A stretch of 64,000 nt of DNA from Acidovorax sp. sic0104. Its GTDB lineage: Bacteria > Pseudomonadota > Gammaproteobacteria > Burkholderiales > Burkholderiaceae_C. Within the stretch, counting starts at the first letter, position 1. Each line of letters starts with the position of its first letter. The notes under the pieces are model-generated. The model had not been told where the DNA came from. It was given only the letters and a program-made list of their open reading frames with translations, and made no database searches. Both the position numbers and the translations under genes were made by a program. Where the stretch lies: assembly GCF_019219095.1 (NCBI RefSeq), contig NZ_JAHUWH010000001.1, positions 124,001 through 188,000 on the forward strand. Direction: 5' to 3'. Of this stretch, positions 16,368-27,934 are shown piece by piece.

Positions 16368-16820
16368 TCAGGCGGTTTCGCCGTAGACCGACACGTTGAC
16401 TTCCACCACCACATCGGTGTGCAGAGCCACGCTCACAGCGCTGTCGCTCACGACCTTGATAGGGCCGTTGGGCAGGCGGATCTGTGACTTGGCGACCTTG
16501 TAGCCTTGCTTGTTCAGCTCTTCGGCGATGTCGTGGTTGGTCACGGAACCAAACAGACGGCCGTCCACGCCAGCCTTTTGCGTCAGCTTGACGGTGGTGC
16601 CAGCCAGCTTCTCGCCTTGAGCCTGGGCTTCTGCCAGCTTGGCAGCAGCGGCCTTTTCGAGTTCGGCGCGCTTGGCTTCGAACTCTGCCTTGGCGGCTTC
16701 AGTGGCGCGACGGGCGCGGCCAGCGGGGATCAGGAAGTTGCGCGCGTAGCCGTCCTTGACCTTGACGATTTCACCCAGGTTGCCGAGGTTCACAACCTTG
16801 TCGAGCAGAATGATTTGCAT
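16368..16820 (-). CDS. rplI: 50S ribosomal protein bL9
   Basis: A 150-residue large-subunit protein that binds 23S rRNA near the L1 stalk. The N-terminal RNA-binding domain starts [21 protein letters not shown] and continues with [15 protein letters not shown], followed by the long connecting helix and the C-terminal domain. Last gene of the rpsF-priB-rpsR-rplI operon, 12 bases after rpsR and directly before the strong terminator. Confidence 0.98.
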   Translation of the reverse strand: MQIILLDKVVNLGNLGEIVKVKDGYARNFLIPAGRARRATEAAKAEFEAKRAELEKAAAAKLAEAQAQGEKLAGTTVKLTQKAGVDGRLFGSVTNHDIAEELNKQGYKVAKSQIRLPNGPIKVVSDSAVSVALHTDVVVEVNVSVYGETA

Positions 16821-16832
16821 GGGTTGTGCTCC

Positions 16833-17114
16833 TTAGATCTTGTGCTGGTCGCTGTAAGGCACCAGGGCCAGGAAGCGGGCGCGCTTGATGGCGGTGTTCA
16901 GCTGACGCTGGTAGATGGCGCGCGTGCCGGTCAGGCGTGCGGGGATGATCTTGCCGTTTTCGGCGATGAAATCGCGCAGCGTATCGACATCCTTGTAGTC
17001 GATTTCTTCAACGCCCGTCACCGTGAAGCGGCAGAAGCGCTTGCGCTTGAACAGCAGGGACTGGGTGTTGCGCTTTGGGCGCTTGTCTTTGTTGAACTTC
17101 TTGAACGTGGCCAT
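16833..17114 (-). CDS. rpsR: 30S ribosomal protein bS18
   Basis: A 93-residue small-subunit protein that pairs with bS6 on the 30S platform. [22 protein letters not shown] and the [18 protein letters not shown] segment are typical. It follows priB by 17 bases in the operon. Confidence 0.98.
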   Translation of the reverse strand: MATFKKFNKDKRPKRNTQSLLFKRKRFCRFTVTGVEEIDYKDVDTLRDFIAENGKIIPARLTGTRAIYQRQLNTAIKRARFLALVPYSDQHKI

Positions 17115-17131
17115 TGCGGACCCCTTGAAAA

Positions 17132-17422
17132 TTAATTTTGTTGAATATCCTGGATATGCAGCACTGCGTTCCTGCCATTGCGCGGGGTGGCCAGAAATCC
17201 ATGGAAAGTCCAGAGACTTCCGATGTTTTGCCGTGCCAGGCGCTCGGCCATCGCACCAAAGGCGACGGCTTTCATGGCGGCCTTGACTTCGCGGGGATGG
17301 CCTGCCTCGATTTGCTGCGACCCGTGCTCGAGCCGCAGGTTGATGGCAGGCAATCCGGCGGGCGTGTAACGCAAGGGCTCAGCCTCTGCGATACAGGCGG
17401 TCAAGACTACGCGGTTCTCCAC
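17132..17422 (-). CDS. priB: Primosomal replication protein PriB
   Basis: A 96-residue single-stranded-DNA-binding OB-fold protein that supports PriA-dependent restart of stalled forks. Position between rpsF and rpsR and sequence features ([21 protein letters not shown], a [11 protein letters not shown] stretch) identify it. It starts 14 bases after the rpsF stop. Confidence 0.93.
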   Translation of the reverse strand: MENRVVLTACIAEAEPLRYTPAGLPAINLRLEHGSQQIEAGHPREVKAAMKAVAFGAMAERLARQNIGSLWTFHGFLATPRNGRNAVLHIQDIQQN

Positions 17423-17436
17423 TCCAACGGGCTGGA

Positions 17437-17844
17437 TCAGCGCTCGGCGCGCTCTTGGCGTTCGCCACGCTCGCCGCCGGCAGCTGCGTATTCAGCTTGG
17501 CTGGCCTTGCGGGCTTCTTCGCGCTCGACGGTCTTCATCATCGAAGATGGGCCCGTGTCGGCCTTCTTCTTCTGAACCGTCAGGTGGCGCAGCACGGCGT
17601 CGTTGAACTTGAAGGCGTGCTCCAGTTCAGCCATCACAGCCTGGTCGGCTTCGATGTTCACGCACAGGTAGTGGGCCTTGGCCAGCTTGTTGATCAGGTA
17701 CGCCAGTTGACGGCGGCCCCAGTCTTCCACGCGGTGCACCTTGCCACCGCCAGCGGTGATCATGCCCTTGTAGCGCTCCAGCATGGCTGGAACTTGTTCG
17801 CTTTGATCCGGATGGATCAACAAAATGATTTCGTAATGACGCAT
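17437..17844 (-). CDS. rpsF: 30S ribosomal protein bS6
   Basis: A 135-residue small-subunit protein beginning [17 protein letters not shown], partner of bS18. It has a charged C-terminal extension rich in Glu, Arg and Ala (about residues 100-135), a feature also seen in other proteobacterial bS6. ATG 17844 has AAGGAG six bases upstream, which decides the start over in-frame codons further out. First gene of the operon, driven by the promoter at 17910-17938. Confidence 0.97.
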   Translation of the reverse strand: MRHYEIILLIHPDQSEQVPAMLERYKGMITAGGGKVHRVEDWGRRQLAYLINKLAKAHYLCVNIEADQAVMAELEHAFKFNDAVLRHLTVQKKKADTGPSSMMKTVEREEARKASQAEYAAAGGERGERQERAER

Positions 17845-17909
17845 GCAGACTCCTTTTGGATGACACCACCCGCTGCGTCCAGAAGCGGTGTGGCAAGGCA
17901 AAGCCGGCA

Positions 17910-17938
17910 ATTATAGCCCGCTCCCCGCGGCTTGTACA
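17910..17938 (-). promoter_or_regulatory. sigma70 promoter of the rpsF operon
   Basis: Reading the minus strand, TGTACA (17938-17933), a 17-base spacer and a perfect TATAAT (17915-17910) lie 66 bases upstream of rpsF. The intervening leader is a candidate site for bS6/bS18 autoregulation, which I did not try to fold. Confidence 0.65.
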
Positions 17939-18081
17939 CTCACCCGTGTTTCCGAGCCGGCAAATCCGGCAAGAGCAGGCCCTCCAGGCTCCAGCCCTTG
18001 CAAATTCACCGAACGGGACGACATGCGATACAGCAAAACGATCCGGGCATGGGCAACCGCGCACATGTCCCTTCGCCGGAC

Positions 18082-18109
18082 CTTGAAATGGCCGGGCATG
18101 TCCCCAGAT
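18082..18109 (+). promoter_or_regulatory. sigma32-type heat-shock promoter of grpE-dnaK-dnaJ
   Basis: CTTGAAA (18082-18088), a 13-base spacer and CCCCAGAT (18102-18109) match the sigma32 consensus CTTGAAA-N11-16-CCCCATNT well. It is 40 bases upstream of the grpE start and points into the chaperone operon. Confidence 0.8.
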
Positions 18110-18149
18110 GCCGCGCGTACTTACTGTTTATCCACCTTCAGACCAAGAC

Positions 18150-18698
18150 ATGTCAGACACCAGCCAACCCACTGCACAGAGCGCCCCCGCCCCCGAAGAA
18201 GTTGAAGCCGCCATGGCTGCCCACGCCTCCGACGAGCTGGCGCGGCTGCAGGGCGAGCTGGCCGAGCTCAAGGCCAAGAGCGCGGACCTGGCCGACCAGT
18301 TTCTGCGCGCCAAGGCCGAGGCCGAGAACGCCCGCCGCCGCGCGGAAGACGAAGTGTCCAAGGCGCGAAAGTTTGGCATCGAGAGCTTTGCCGAGAGCCT
18401 GCTGCCCGTGGCCGACAGCCTGGACGCTGCCCTGGCCATCAAGGAAGCCACGCCCGAACAACTGCGCGAAGGCGCCGATGCCACCTTGCGGCAGCTCACC
18501 TCTGCCCTGGAGCGCAACAAGGTGCTGGCCATCAATCCGGCAGCGGGCACCAAGTTCGACCCGCACCAGCACCAGGCCATCAGCATGGTGCCCGCCGAGC
18601 AGGAAGCCAACACCGTCGTGGCCGTACTGCAAAAGGGCTACGTGATCGCCGACCGTGTGCTGCGCCCGGCACTCGTCACCGTATCGGCCCCCAAATAA
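18150..18698 (+). CDS. grpE: Nucleotide exchange factor GrpE
   Basis: GrpE releases ADP from DnaK and also acts as a thermosensor through its long helix. 182 residues: a long N-terminal coiled coil (about 30-90, [22 protein letters not shown] in essence) and the C-terminal beta domain with [13 protein letters not shown] and [19 protein letters not shown] 18150 gives the usual acidic N-terminus; an upstream in-frame ATG at 18108 would overlap the promoter -10 region and is rejected. First gene of the heat-shock operon. Confidence 0.97.
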   Translation: MSDTSQPTAQSAPAPEEVEAAMAAHASDELARLQGELAELKAKSADLADQFLRAKAEAENARRRAEDEVSKARKFGIESFAESLLPVADSLDAALAIKEATPEQLREGADATLRQLTSALERNKVLAINPAAGTKFDPHQHQAISMVPAEQEANTVVAVLQKGYVIADRVLRPALVTVSAPK

Positions 18699-18728
18699 AA
18701 CACGCCGGATGACTTGAACCAGTCAAAG

Positions 18729-18737
18729 TTATCCACA
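18729..18737. promoter_or_regulatory. DnaA box between grpE and dnaK
   Basis: TTATCCACA is a perfect DnaA-box consensus, 45 bases upstream of the dnaK ATG. A second exact box occurs near dnaB at 16240. Functional relevance is unproven. Confidence 0.4.
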
Positions 18738-18781
18738 AGTTACTAGCCATCCAAACCATTCCAGCATCACGGAGAAAAATC

Positions 18782-20731
<1,950 letters not shown>

Positions 20732-20754
20732 ACGAGCCCCCGTTGACCCGAGCC

Positions 20755-20791
20755 GCCGCGCGAGTTTCCTGCAACAGGGGGCTTGCGCGGC
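20755..20791 (+). other. Intercistronic hairpin between dnaK and dnaJ
   Basis: GCCGCGCGAG (20755-20764) pairs with CTTGCGCGGC (20782-20791) with one mismatch around a 17-base loop. There is no U run, so it is not a terminator. Hairpins in this place in other bacteria act as mRNA-stability or processing elements; that role is inference here. Confidence 0.45.
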
Positions 20792-20821
20792 GTTCCTGTT
20801 CCAACCGGGTTCTGAATCACC

Positions 20822-21967
20822 ATGTCCAAAAGAGACTTTTACGAGATCCTGGGCGTTCCGAAGAACGCCTCGGACGATGAAATCAAGAAGGCATATCGCA
20901 AGCTGGCGATGAAGCACCACCCTGACCGCAACCAGGGGGATGCCGCCAAGCCTGCCGAAGAGAAATTCAAGGAGGCCAAGGAGGCCTACGAGATGCTCTC
21001 CGACCCGCAAAAGCGGGCCGCCTACGACCAGTATGGCCACGCCGGGGTGGACCCCAACATGCGCGGCCCCGGCGGCGCGGGCGCGGAAGGCTTCGGCGGC
21101 TTCGCCGAGGCGTTCGGCGACATCTTCGGCGACATGTTCGGCCAGCAGGGCGGGCGTGGGCGCGGCGCTGGCGGCCGCCAGGTGTACCGGGGCAACGACC
21201 TCAGCTACGCCATGGAAGTCACGCTGGAGGAAGCCGCGCGCGGCAAGGACGCGCAGATCCGCATCCCCTCGTGGGAAAGCTGTGATACCTGCCACGGCAG
21301 CGGTGCCAAGCCCGGCACCAGCGCCAAGACCTGCGGCACCTGCCAGGGCGCGGGCACGGTGCAGATGCGCCAGGGCTTCTTCAGCGTGCAGCAGACCTGC
21401 CCGCACTGCCGCGGCACGGGCAAGATCATTCCCGAGCCCTGCACCGCGTGCCACGGCCAGGGCAAGATCAAGAAGCAGAAGACGCTGGAAGTGAAGATCC
21501 CTGCCGGCATCGATGACGGCATGCGCATCCGCAGCACCGGCAACGGCGAGCCCGGCACCAACGGCGGGCCGCCAGGCGACCTGTACATCGAGATCCGCCT
21601 GAAGAAGCACGACATCTTCGAGCGAGACGGCGACGACCTGCACTGCCAGGTGCCTGTGAGCTTCATCACGGCAGCCCTGGGCGGCGAGATCGAGGTCCCC
21701 ACGTTGCAAGGCAAGGCGGCCATCGACATTCCCGAAGGCACCCAGGCCGGCAAGCAGTTCCGCCTGCGCGGCAAGGGCATCAAGGGGGTGCGCGCCAGCT
21801 ACCCCGGCGACCTGTACTGCCACATCGCAGTGGAGACCCCCGTCAAATTGACGGAGCACCAGCGCAAGCTGTTGCGCGAGCTGGAAGACTCGCTCAAGAA
21901 GGGCGGCGCACGCCATTCGCCCAGCGGAGAGAGCTGGACGGACCGACTGAAGAATTTCTTCAGTTGA
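20822..21967 (+). CDS. dnaJ: Chaperone protein DnaJ (Hsp40)
   Basis: Type I J-protein of 381 residues. J domain (1-70) with the HPD tripeptide in KHHPDRNQ; Gly/Phe-rich linker with [18 protein letters not shown]; four zinc-binding repeats ([32 protein letters not shown]); and a C-terminal substrate-binding domain. It stimulates DnaK ATPase and delivers substrates. Last gene of the heat-shock operon; a terminator lies just after it. Confidence 0.99.
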   Translation: MSKRDFYEILGVPKNASDDEIKKAYRKLAMKHHPDRNQGDAAKPAEEKFKEAKEAYEMLSDPQKRAAYDQYGHAGVDPNMRGPGGAGAEGFGGFAEAFGDIFGDMFGQQGGRGRGAGGRQVYRGNDLSYAMEVTLEEAARGKDAQIRIPSWESCDTCHGSGAKPGTSAKTCGTCQGAGTVQMRQGFFSVQQTCPHCRGTGKIIPEPCTACHGQGKIKKQKTLEVKIPAGIDDGMRIRSTGNGEPGTNGGPPGDLYIEIRLKKHDIFERDGDDLHCQVPVSFITAALGGEIEVPTLQGKAAIDIPEGTQAGKQFRLRGKGIKGVRASYPGDLYCHIAVETPVKLTEHQRKLLRELEDSLKKGGARHSPSGESWTDRLKNFFS

Positions 21968-21990
21968 ACGGTCCCCTGCCGCCCCCTGCC

Positions 21991-22026
21991 AACCGCCCTC
22001 GACCTCACGGCCCGGGCGGTTTTTTC
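21991..22026. terminator. Terminator after dnaJ
   Basis: AACCGCCC (21991-21998) pairs with GGGCGGTT (22014-22021) and is followed by five more Ts. It closes the heat-shock operon. On the minus strand the A-rich other side is short, so effective termination of the opposing gene is less certain. Confidence 0.85.
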
Positions 22027-22949
22027 ATGCGCGATGCGGGCTGCAGGGCCAGCCCCATGGCCTTGCCGGGCCGCTCGTGCTGCGGTGCACGGTAAAAGCC
22101 CAGGATACGGCGCACGTACTCCCGCGTCTCGCTGTAGGGCGGCACGCCGCCATGGCGCTCCACTGCTTTTTCTCCCGCGTTGTAGGCAGCCGAGGCCAGT
22201 GCCACATCGCCCTCAAAACGGTCCAGCAGCCAGCGCAGGTAGGTCAGCCCGCCACGCACGTTCTGCTCGGGGTTCCACACGTCGCGCACGCCAAAGCGCT
22301 CGGCCGTCTCGGGGATCAGCTGCATCAGCCCCTGCGCATTCTTGGGCGACAGCGCCCGGGCCTGGAAGTTGGACTCCGACCGCACGATGGCCAGCGCCAG
22401 ACGCGGGTCCACCTCGAAGCGGGGTGCGAGCCGCTGCACCAGCTCGGCGTGGCGGCGCTTGTCGTCGGGCAGGTTGCTCACATAGCGGTCCACCACCTCC
22501 TGGGGCACGACCTCCTCGGCAGAATCGCGCACCTCCAGCCGGGGCGCCTCGCCCGTGGTGAGGCAATCGGGCAGTTGGTCGCCCGGTGCCAGGCCTTCGG
22601 CCAGGCTGCGCGCCTTCTCGTGCCCCCGTTGCGCCGCCAGGGCCAGCAAGGTGGCGGCGGCCGCGGGGTCGGGCACCACATCGCGCCCCCGCACCAGCAG
22701 GCGGCCCAGGCGGTATTGAGCCTCCACGCTGCCATAGCGTGCGGCATCGCAGTACCGCTGCGCGGCCCGGTGCGGCTGGCGCCGCACTTCGGCCTCGTAG
22801 CCCTCCTCCAGCCAGCGCGACAACACAGGAGGTTCGTCGGCCCATTCGGGCGGATCGTCCAGCGGCTGCGCGCGCACCTGCCACCCGCCAGCCAGCAAAA
22901 CAGTTGCCAGCAAGGCGCCATGGGCGTGACGGGAATACCTGGTCTGCAT
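22005..22949 (-). CDS. Soluble lytic murein transglycosylase family protein
   Basis: A 314-residue exported cell-wall enzyme that cleaves peptidoglycan with formation of anhydromuramic acid. Signal peptide of about 27 residues (ending WQVRA-QP). Residues 70-125 contain Sel1-like helical repeats (AQYRLGRLLVRG, LLALAAQRGHEKA). The SLT catalytic domain follows from about 185, with the catalytic glutamate in RSESNFQARALSPKNAQGLM, then NVRGGLTYLRWLL and ASAAYNAGEKAV. The reading frame ends inside the terminator region shared with dnaJ. The fusion of Sel1-like repeats to SLT may direct it to a partner complex. Confidence 0.9.
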   Translation of the reverse strand: MQTRYSRHAHGALLATVLLAGGWQVRAQPLDDPPEWADEPPVLSRWLEEGYEAEVRRQPHRAAQRYCDAARYGSVEAQYRLGRLLVRGRDVVPDPAAAATLLALAAQRGHEKARSLAEGLAPGDQLPDCLTTGEAPRLEVRDSAEEVVPQEVVDRYVSNLPDDKRRHAELVQRLAPRFEVDPRLALAIVRSESNFQARALSPKNAQGLMQLIPETAERFGVRDVWNPEQNVRGGLTYLRWLLDRFEGDVALASAAYNAGEKAVERHGGVPPYSETREYVRRILGFYRAPQHERPGKAMGLALQPASRMKKPPGP

Positions 22950-23192
22950 ACCTCAACCTGTTGGATAAAGGTCCCGCAAAAAACGGGGCATCAGGAGATG
23001 GGCTGCCCACTGTAGTACCGCCGCAGGATTTGCAACAGGAAAACATTGCCAGTGGTGAATTCTTGATCTGAGGCAAGAATCCGCCCGCCACCGGTAGCTC
23101 CCAGCCGCCCCGCGCCGTAGCATGAAAGCCCACCAGGCGGTCGTGGGGCCCCAATCCGGGGAAAAGGGAACAACGGGACACGGAACATCGGC

Positions 23193-24557
23193 ATGAACGT
23201 CAACATCACCTTCCTGGGCGGCTCCGGCACGGTCACCGGCTCCAAATACCTGGTGCGCCACAACGGCAAGAGCCTGCTGGTGGACTGCGGACTCTTCCAG
23301 GGCTACAAGCAGCTGCGCTTGCGCAACTGGCAACCCCTGCCCGTCACGCCCCACCAAATCGACGCCGTGGTGCTGACCCACGCCCACCTGGACCACAGCG
23401 GCTACCTGCCCCTGCTCACCCGCGACGGCTATGCCCGCGCCATCCACTGCACGCCAGGCACGCGCGACCTGTGCACCATCCTGCTGCCCGATAGCGGGCA
23501 CCTGCAGGAAGAAGACGCCGCCTTCCTCAACCGCCACCAGCTCAGCAGCCACCGCCCGGCACTGCCGCTCTACACCCGGCTGGATGCACTGCACTGCCTC
23601 AAGCAGTTCCAGACGCACGCCTTCCACAAGGCTTTCGAGCCCCTGCCCGGCTGGCGCGTGACATTCTCCCCGGCAGGCCACATCCTGGGCGCCGCCAGCG
23701 TGTTGCTGGAAGTGGGTGGCCGGCGCATCCTGTTCTCGGGCGACCTTGGGCGGCCGGATGACCTGCTCATGAACCCGCCCGACGCCCCGCCCCCGGCCGA
23801 CACCGTGCTCATCGAATCCACCTACGGCGACCGCGAACACCCGCCCGAGGGCCTGTTGGATGAGCTGGGCCCCGCCCTGCAGCGCCTGGCCGCACGCGGC
23901 GGCACGGCCGTGGTGCCGGTGTTTGCCGTGGGCCGTGCCCAGGTGGTGCTGCATGCCATTGGCCTGCTCAAGGCACAGGGCGTGGTGCCCGCGTCGCTCA
24001 AGGTGTTTCTGGACAGCCCCATGGCCGTGAGCACCACAGGCCTGTTCCAGCATCACATGCAGGAGCACCGACTGAGCGGCCGCGAGGTGCAGGGGCTGGA
24101 GCATGGCGCCACCATGGTCCAGACGCCCGAGCAGTCCAAGGGCCTGGCCCGGCTGCACGGCCCCATGGTCATCCTGTCGGCCAGCGGCATGGCCACCGGC
24201 GGGCGCGTGTTGCACCACTTGGCGCTGCACGCGGGCGACCACCGCAACATGGTCATCCTGACCGGCCACCAGGCCCCGGGTACTCGCGGCGCGCGCCTGG
24301 CAGAGGGCGAGAAGACCATCCGCATCCACGGCCAGGACGTGGCCGTGCGCGCCGAAGTGGTGCGGCTGTCGTCCGCCTCGGCCCATGCCGACGGCAACCA
24401 GCTCATCGCCTGGCTGCGCAGCATGGGCCATGCGCCCGACCAGGTGTACGTGGTGCACGGCGAAATGGGCGCGGCCGACCACCTGCGCCAGCGCATCGCG
24501 CACGAACTGCGCTGGAATGTGGCGGTGCCGGAGCACGGCAGCACCTGCGTGGCCTGA
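23193..24557 (+). CDS. Beta-CASP metallo-beta-lactamase-fold RNA hydrolase family protein
   Basis: A 454-residue enzyme of the RNase J/CPSF-73-like family. It shows the metal-binding HAHLDHSG in LTHAHLDHSGYLP, GDLGRPDDLL, the beta-CASP domain with ESTYGDREH and VFAVGRAQ, ASGMATGGRVLHHL, and a C-terminal RMK-domain portion with LSSASAHADGNQLIAWL and VYVVHGE. Such proteins are metal-dependent RNA or nucleotidyl hydrolases; the target here is not known. Divergent from the lytic transglycosylase; the shared 243-base region contains TTGATCTGAGGCAA, a half-conserved FNR-type site that I do not rely on. Confidence 0.9.
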   Translation: MNVNITFLGGSGTVTGSKYLVRHNGKSLLVDCGLFQGYKQLRLRNWQPLPVTPHQIDAVVLTHAHLDHSGYLPLLTRDGYARAIHCTPGTRDLCTILLPDSGHLQEEDAAFLNRHQLSSHRPALPLYTRLDALHCLKQFQTHAFHKAFEPLPGWRVTFSPAGHILGAASVLLEVGGRRILFSGDLGRPDDLLMNPPDAPPPADTVLIESTYGDREHPPEGLLDELGPALQRLAARGGTAVVPVFAVGRAQVVLHAIGLLKAQGVVPASLKVFLDSPMAVSTTGLFQHHMQEHRLSGREVQGLEHGATMVQTPEQSKGLARLHGPMVILSASGMATGGRVLHHLALHAGDHRNMVILTGHQAPGTRGARLAEGEKTIRIHGQDVAVRAEVVRLSSASAHADGNQLIAWLRSMGHAPDQVYVVHGEMGAADHLRQRIAHELRWNVAVPEHGSTCVA

Positions 24558-24696
24558 GCACCGCCCAGTGCGCCGCAGGCCACCCGCCGACAGGCCACCC
24601 GCAGAAGGACAACCCCACCATCGCGCATGGCGATGGCGAATAACAAATAATGGGAAGAAAATAGCCATCCTTCTCTTTTCGAGAAGACACACCCCC

Positions 24697-25674
24697 ATGA
24701 AAAGCTCAGAGCGCAGTTTTGCGCGCCGTATCGACCTCACCTCGCTGCAACTGTTTGTGGCGGTGTGCGAGCTCGGCAGCATCGGCCGTGCGGCCGAGCG
24801 CGAATTCATTGCGGCATCGGCAGTCAGCAAGCGCCTGTCGGACCTGGAAACCGCCGTAGACACGGCCCTGCTGTACCGCCACAGCCGGGGCGTGACCCTG
24901 ACCCCCGCGGGTGAGAGCCTGCTGCACCATGCGCGCACCGTGCTGTTCGGCCTGGAGCGCATGCAGGGCGAGCTGAGTGAATACGCCGACGGCGTACGCG
25001 GCCATGTGCGCATGCACGCCAACATCTCCGCCATCTTCCAGTTTCTGCCCGAAGACCTGGGCGCCTTTGCGCGCGAGCACAGCCAGATCAAGATCGATCT
25101 GCAGGAGCACCTTTCCAGCGACGTGCTGCACGCCGTGCAGGAGGGCGCGGCCGATCTGGGCATCTGCAACATCGGCACCGCCAGCGTCGGGGGCAGCCCC
25201 GGCCTGCAAAGCCGCACCTACCGGTCCGACCGTTTGGTGCTTGTAGTGCCCTCCGGGCACGCCCTGTCTGCCCAGGCAGCTATCAATTTTGAAGAAGTCC
25301 TGGACTGGGACATTGTGGGCCTGCACGCCAACAGCAGCATCAGCCTGGCCATGCGCGCAGCCGCCGCCGCTGCAGGGCGGCCGCTGCGCCAGCGCATCCA
25401 AGTCACGGGGCTCGATGCCATGTGCCGCATGATCGACAACGGCCTGGGTGTGGGCCTGCTGCCCGACCGGGCGTTTGCACTCATGCGCGGCGTGGGCCAG
25501 CTGCAGGCCATCCCGCTGACCGACGCCTGGGCCCACCGCGAACTGAGGGTGGTGGCCCGCGACTTCGAGGCCCTGCCGATTACGGCACGCCTGCTGGTGG
25601 AGCACCTCGCGCCACAGCCCGAACCGGCGCCAGTGCACCCGGCCCCCGACACTAAAATCCAATCCCCCACCTGA
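24697..25674 (+). CDS. LysR-family regulator preceding leuC
   Basis: A 325-residue LysR-type transcription factor: winged helix-turn-helix at about residues 14-72 ([30 protein letters not shown]) and a periplasmic-binding-protein-like effector domain. Its stop lies 17 bases upstream of leuC on the same strand, an arrangement common in Comamonadaceae, which suggests but does not prove a role in leucine-gene control. The leader before ATG 24697 is AT-rich (24631-24680). Not transcribed divergently from its probable target, which is less usual for LysR regulators. Confidence 0.88.
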   Translation: MKSSERSFARRIDLTSLQLFVAVCELGSIGRAAEREFIAASAVSKRLSDLETAVDTALLYRHSRGVTLTPAGESLLHHARTVLFGLERMQGELSEYADGVRGHVRMHANISAIFQFLPEDLGAFAREHSQIKIDLQEHLSSDVLHAVQEGAADLGICNIGTASVGGSPGLQSRTYRSDRLVLVVPSGHALSAQAAINFEEVLDWDIVGLHANSSISLAMRAAAAAAGRPLRQRIQVTGLDAMCRMIDNGLGVGLLPDRAFALMRGVGQLQAIPLTDAWAHRELRVVARDFEALPITARLLVEHLAPQPEPAPVHPAPDTKIQSPT

Positions 25675-25691
25675 AAGTAGAAAGCCACGCC

Positions 25692-27113
25692 ATGGGACGC
25701 ACCCTGTACGACAAGATCTGGGACGAGCATGTCGTCCACACGGAAGAGGACGGCACCTCCATCCTCTACATCGACCGCCACCTGGTGCACGAAGTCACCA
25801 GCCCCCAGGCCTTCGAAGGCCTGCGCGAGGCGGGCCGCAAGGTCTGGCGCATGAGTTCCATCGTGGGCACGGCCGACCACAACACGCCCACCACGGGCTG
25901 GGAGAACGGCTACGACGGCATCACCGACCCCATCAGCAAAGAGCAGATCACCACGCTGAACGACAACATGGCGACCATCTCGCCCGCTGCGTTCTTCCCC
26001 TTCATGCACAAGCGCCAGGGCATCGTGCACGTGATTGGCCCCGAAAACGGAGCCACCCTGCCTGGCATGACTGTGGTGTGCGGCGACAGCCACACCAGCA
26101 CCCATGGCGCGTTTGGCGCACTGGCCCACGGCATCGGCACCTCCGAGGTCGAGCACGTGATGGCCACGCAAACCCTGCTGGCCAAAAAGGCCAAGAACAT
26201 GCTGGTGCAAGTGGATGGCCAGCTGGCCAAAGGCGTGACACCCAAGGACGTGGTGCTGGCCATCATCGGCAAGATCGGCACGGCGGGCGGCACGGGCTAC
26301 ACCATCGAATTCGCCGGATCGGTGTTCCGCGCCATGAGCATGGAAGGCCGCATGACCGTGTGCAACATGGCCATCGAAGGCGGCGCGCGCGCGGGCCTGG
26401 TGGCGGTGGACGACAAGACGATCGAATACGTGAAGGGCCGCCCCCTGTCGCCCACAGGCGTGGAATGGGACCAGGCCGTGGCGTACTGGAAGACCTTGCA
26501 CTCTGACCCCGACGCGAAGTTCGACACCGTGGTCAAGCTCGACGCCACCGACATCGTGCCGCAAGTCACCTGGGGCACCTCGCCCGAAATGGTGCTGGGC
26601 GTGGACGCCCGCGTGCCCGACCCCGACAAGGAAAAGGACGCCAACAAGCGTGGCGCCATCGAGCGCGCCTTGACGTACATGAACCTGCAGCCCGGCAAGC
26701 CCATCAACGACATCACCATCGACAAGGTGTTCATCGGCAGCTGCACCAACAGCCGCATCGAAGACATGCGCGAAGCCGCCGCAGTGGTCAAGAACCTGGG
26801 ACGCAAGGTGGCCAGCAACGTGAAGCTGGCCATGGTGGTACCCGGCTCGGGTCTGGTCAAGGAGCAGGCCGAGCGCGAGGGCCTGGACCAGATCTTCAAG
26901 GCCGCAGGCTTTGAATGGCGCGAGCCCGGCTGCAGCATGTGCCTGGCCATGAACGCCGACCGCCTGGAACCCGGCGAGCGCTGCGCCAGCACCAGCAACC
27001 GCAACTTCGAAGGCCGCCAGGGCGCCGGGGGCCGCACCCATCTCGTCAGCCCCGCCATGGCCGCCGCCGCTGCGGTGCACGGCCATTTTGTGGACATTCG
27101 CCAATTCGCCTGA
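25692..27113 (+). CDS. leuC: 3-isopropylmalate dehydratase large subunit
   Basis: With LeuD it isomerises 2-isopropylmalate to 3-isopropylmalate, using a [4Fe-4S] cluster. 473 residues, with [13 protein letters not shown] at the start, [13 protein letters not shown], and the cluster cysteines in GSCTNSR and GCSMCLAMN. It follows the LysR gene by 17 bases and precedes an entericidin-like gene and leuD in one transcription unit. Confidence 0.98.
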   Translation: MGRTLYDKIWDEHVVHTEEDGTSILYIDRHLVHEVTSPQAFEGLREAGRKVWRMSSIVGTADHNTPTTGWENGYDGITDPISKEQITTLNDNMATISPAAFFPFMHKRQGIVHVIGPENGATLPGMTVVCGDSHTSTHGAFGALAHGIGTSEVEHVMATQTLLAKKAKNMLVQVDGQLAKGVTPKDVVLAIIGKIGTAGGTGYTIEFAGSVFRAMSMEGRMTVCNMAIEGGARAGLVAVDDKTIEYVKGRPLSPTGVEWDQAVAYWKTLHSDPDAKFDTVVKLDATDIVPQVTWGTSPEMVLGVDARVPDPDKEKDANKRGAIERALTYMNLQPGKPINDITIDKVFIGSCTNSRIEDMREAAAVVKNLGRKVASNVKLAMVVPGSGLVKEQAEREGLDQIFKAAGFEWREPGCSMCLAMNADRLEPGERCASTSNRNFEGRQGAGGRTHLVSPAMAAAAAVHGHFVDIRQFA

Positions 27114-27124
27114 AGGAGCCCGCC

Positions 27125-27256
27125 ATGAAGAAAATTGCCGCAACCCTCATCGCACTGTCTGCCGCCTTGCTGCTGGCCGGATGCAACACCGTCAAGGGCG
27201 TGGGCCAGGACGTTCAACGGGCAGGGGGCGCGCTCGAACGCGCCGCCAACAAGTAA
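27125..27256 (+). CDS. Entericidin-like small lipoprotein
   Basis: A 43-residue lipoprotein of the entericidin A/B family: MKKIAATLIALSAALLLAGC signal peptide with lipobox LAGC (Cys20), then NTVKGVGQDVQRAGGALERAANK, where the GxGxDVQxxGxAxE pattern is typical. In enterobacteria these peptides form an antidote/toxin pair affecting membrane lysis. Here a single copy sits between leuC and leuD, with 11- and 12-base spacers, so it must be co-transcribed with leucine synthesis. The antidote or toxin role in this organism is unknown. Confidence 0.85.
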   Translation: MKKIAATLIALSAALLLAGCNTVKGVGQDVQRAGGALERAANK

Positions 27257-27268
27257 CACAAGGCAGCC

Positions 27269-27919
27269 ATGCAGAAATTCACCGTGCACAAGGGCCTGGT
27301 GGCCCCGATGGACCGCGAAAACGTCGATACCGACGCCATCATCCCCAAGCAGTTCCTCAAGTCGATCAAGAAGACGGGCTTCGGCCCCAACCTGTTTGAC
27401 GAGTGGCGCTACCTGGACAAGGGCGAGCCCGGCATCCCCGAAAGCCAGCGCAAGCCCAACCCCGACTTCGTGCTGAACCAGCCGCGCTACAAAGGCGCCA
27501 GCATCCTGATCGCGCGCAAGAATTTTGGCTGCGGCTCCAGCCGCGAGCACGCGCCCTGGGCGCTGGACCAGTTCGGCTTTCGCGCCGTGATCGCGCCCAG
27601 TTTTGCCGATATCTTCTTCAACAACTGCTTCAAGAACGGCCTCCTGCCCATCGTGCTGCCCGAGTCCACCGTGGCCCAGCTGTTCGACGAAGTGGCGGCC
27701 TTCCCCGGCTACGCACTGACCGTGGACCTGGAGCGGCAGGTCATCGTCAAGCCGCAGGGCGACGAGATTGCGTTCGACGTGATCGCCTTTCGCAAGTACT
27801 GCCTGCTCAACGGCTTTGACGATATCGGCCTGACCCTGCGCCAGTCCGACAAGATCAGGGCCTTCGAGGCCGAGCGGCTGGCAGCCAAGCCCTGGCTGGC
27901 GCATTCCATGGTGTCCTGA
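27269..27919 (+). CDS. leuD: 3-isopropylmalate dehydratase small subunit
   Basis: 216-residue swivelling-domain subunit of isopropylmalate isomerase. [15 protein letters not shown] and the substrate-binding [18 protein letters not shown] are intact. It begins 12 bases after the entericidin-like gene and is separated from leuB by 77 bases that contain a hairpin repeat. Confidence 0.98.
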   Translation: MQKFTVHKGLVAPMDRENVDTDAIIPKQFLKSIKKTGFGPNLFDEWRYLDKGEPGIPESQRKPNPDFVLNQPRYKGASILIARKNFGCGSSREHAPWALDQFGFRAVIAPSFADIFFNNCFKNGLLPIVLPESTVAQLFDEVAAFPGYALTVDLERQVIVKPQGDEIAFDVIAFRKYCLLNGFDDIGLTLRQSDKIRAFEAERLAAKPWLAHSMVS

Positions 27920-27934
27920 GCACCGGTTTCTGAT

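Noticed and set aside
22950..23192. FNR-like site TTGATCTGAGGCAA upstream of the beta-CASP gene
   Set aside because: Only the left half matches the TTGAT-N4-ATCAA consensus; the right half has two mismatches, and no promoter elements align with it.
25276..25300. AGCTATCAATTTT in the LysR gene resembling the repeat
   Set aside because: Too short and without the AGCGCTT core; within conserved coding sequence.
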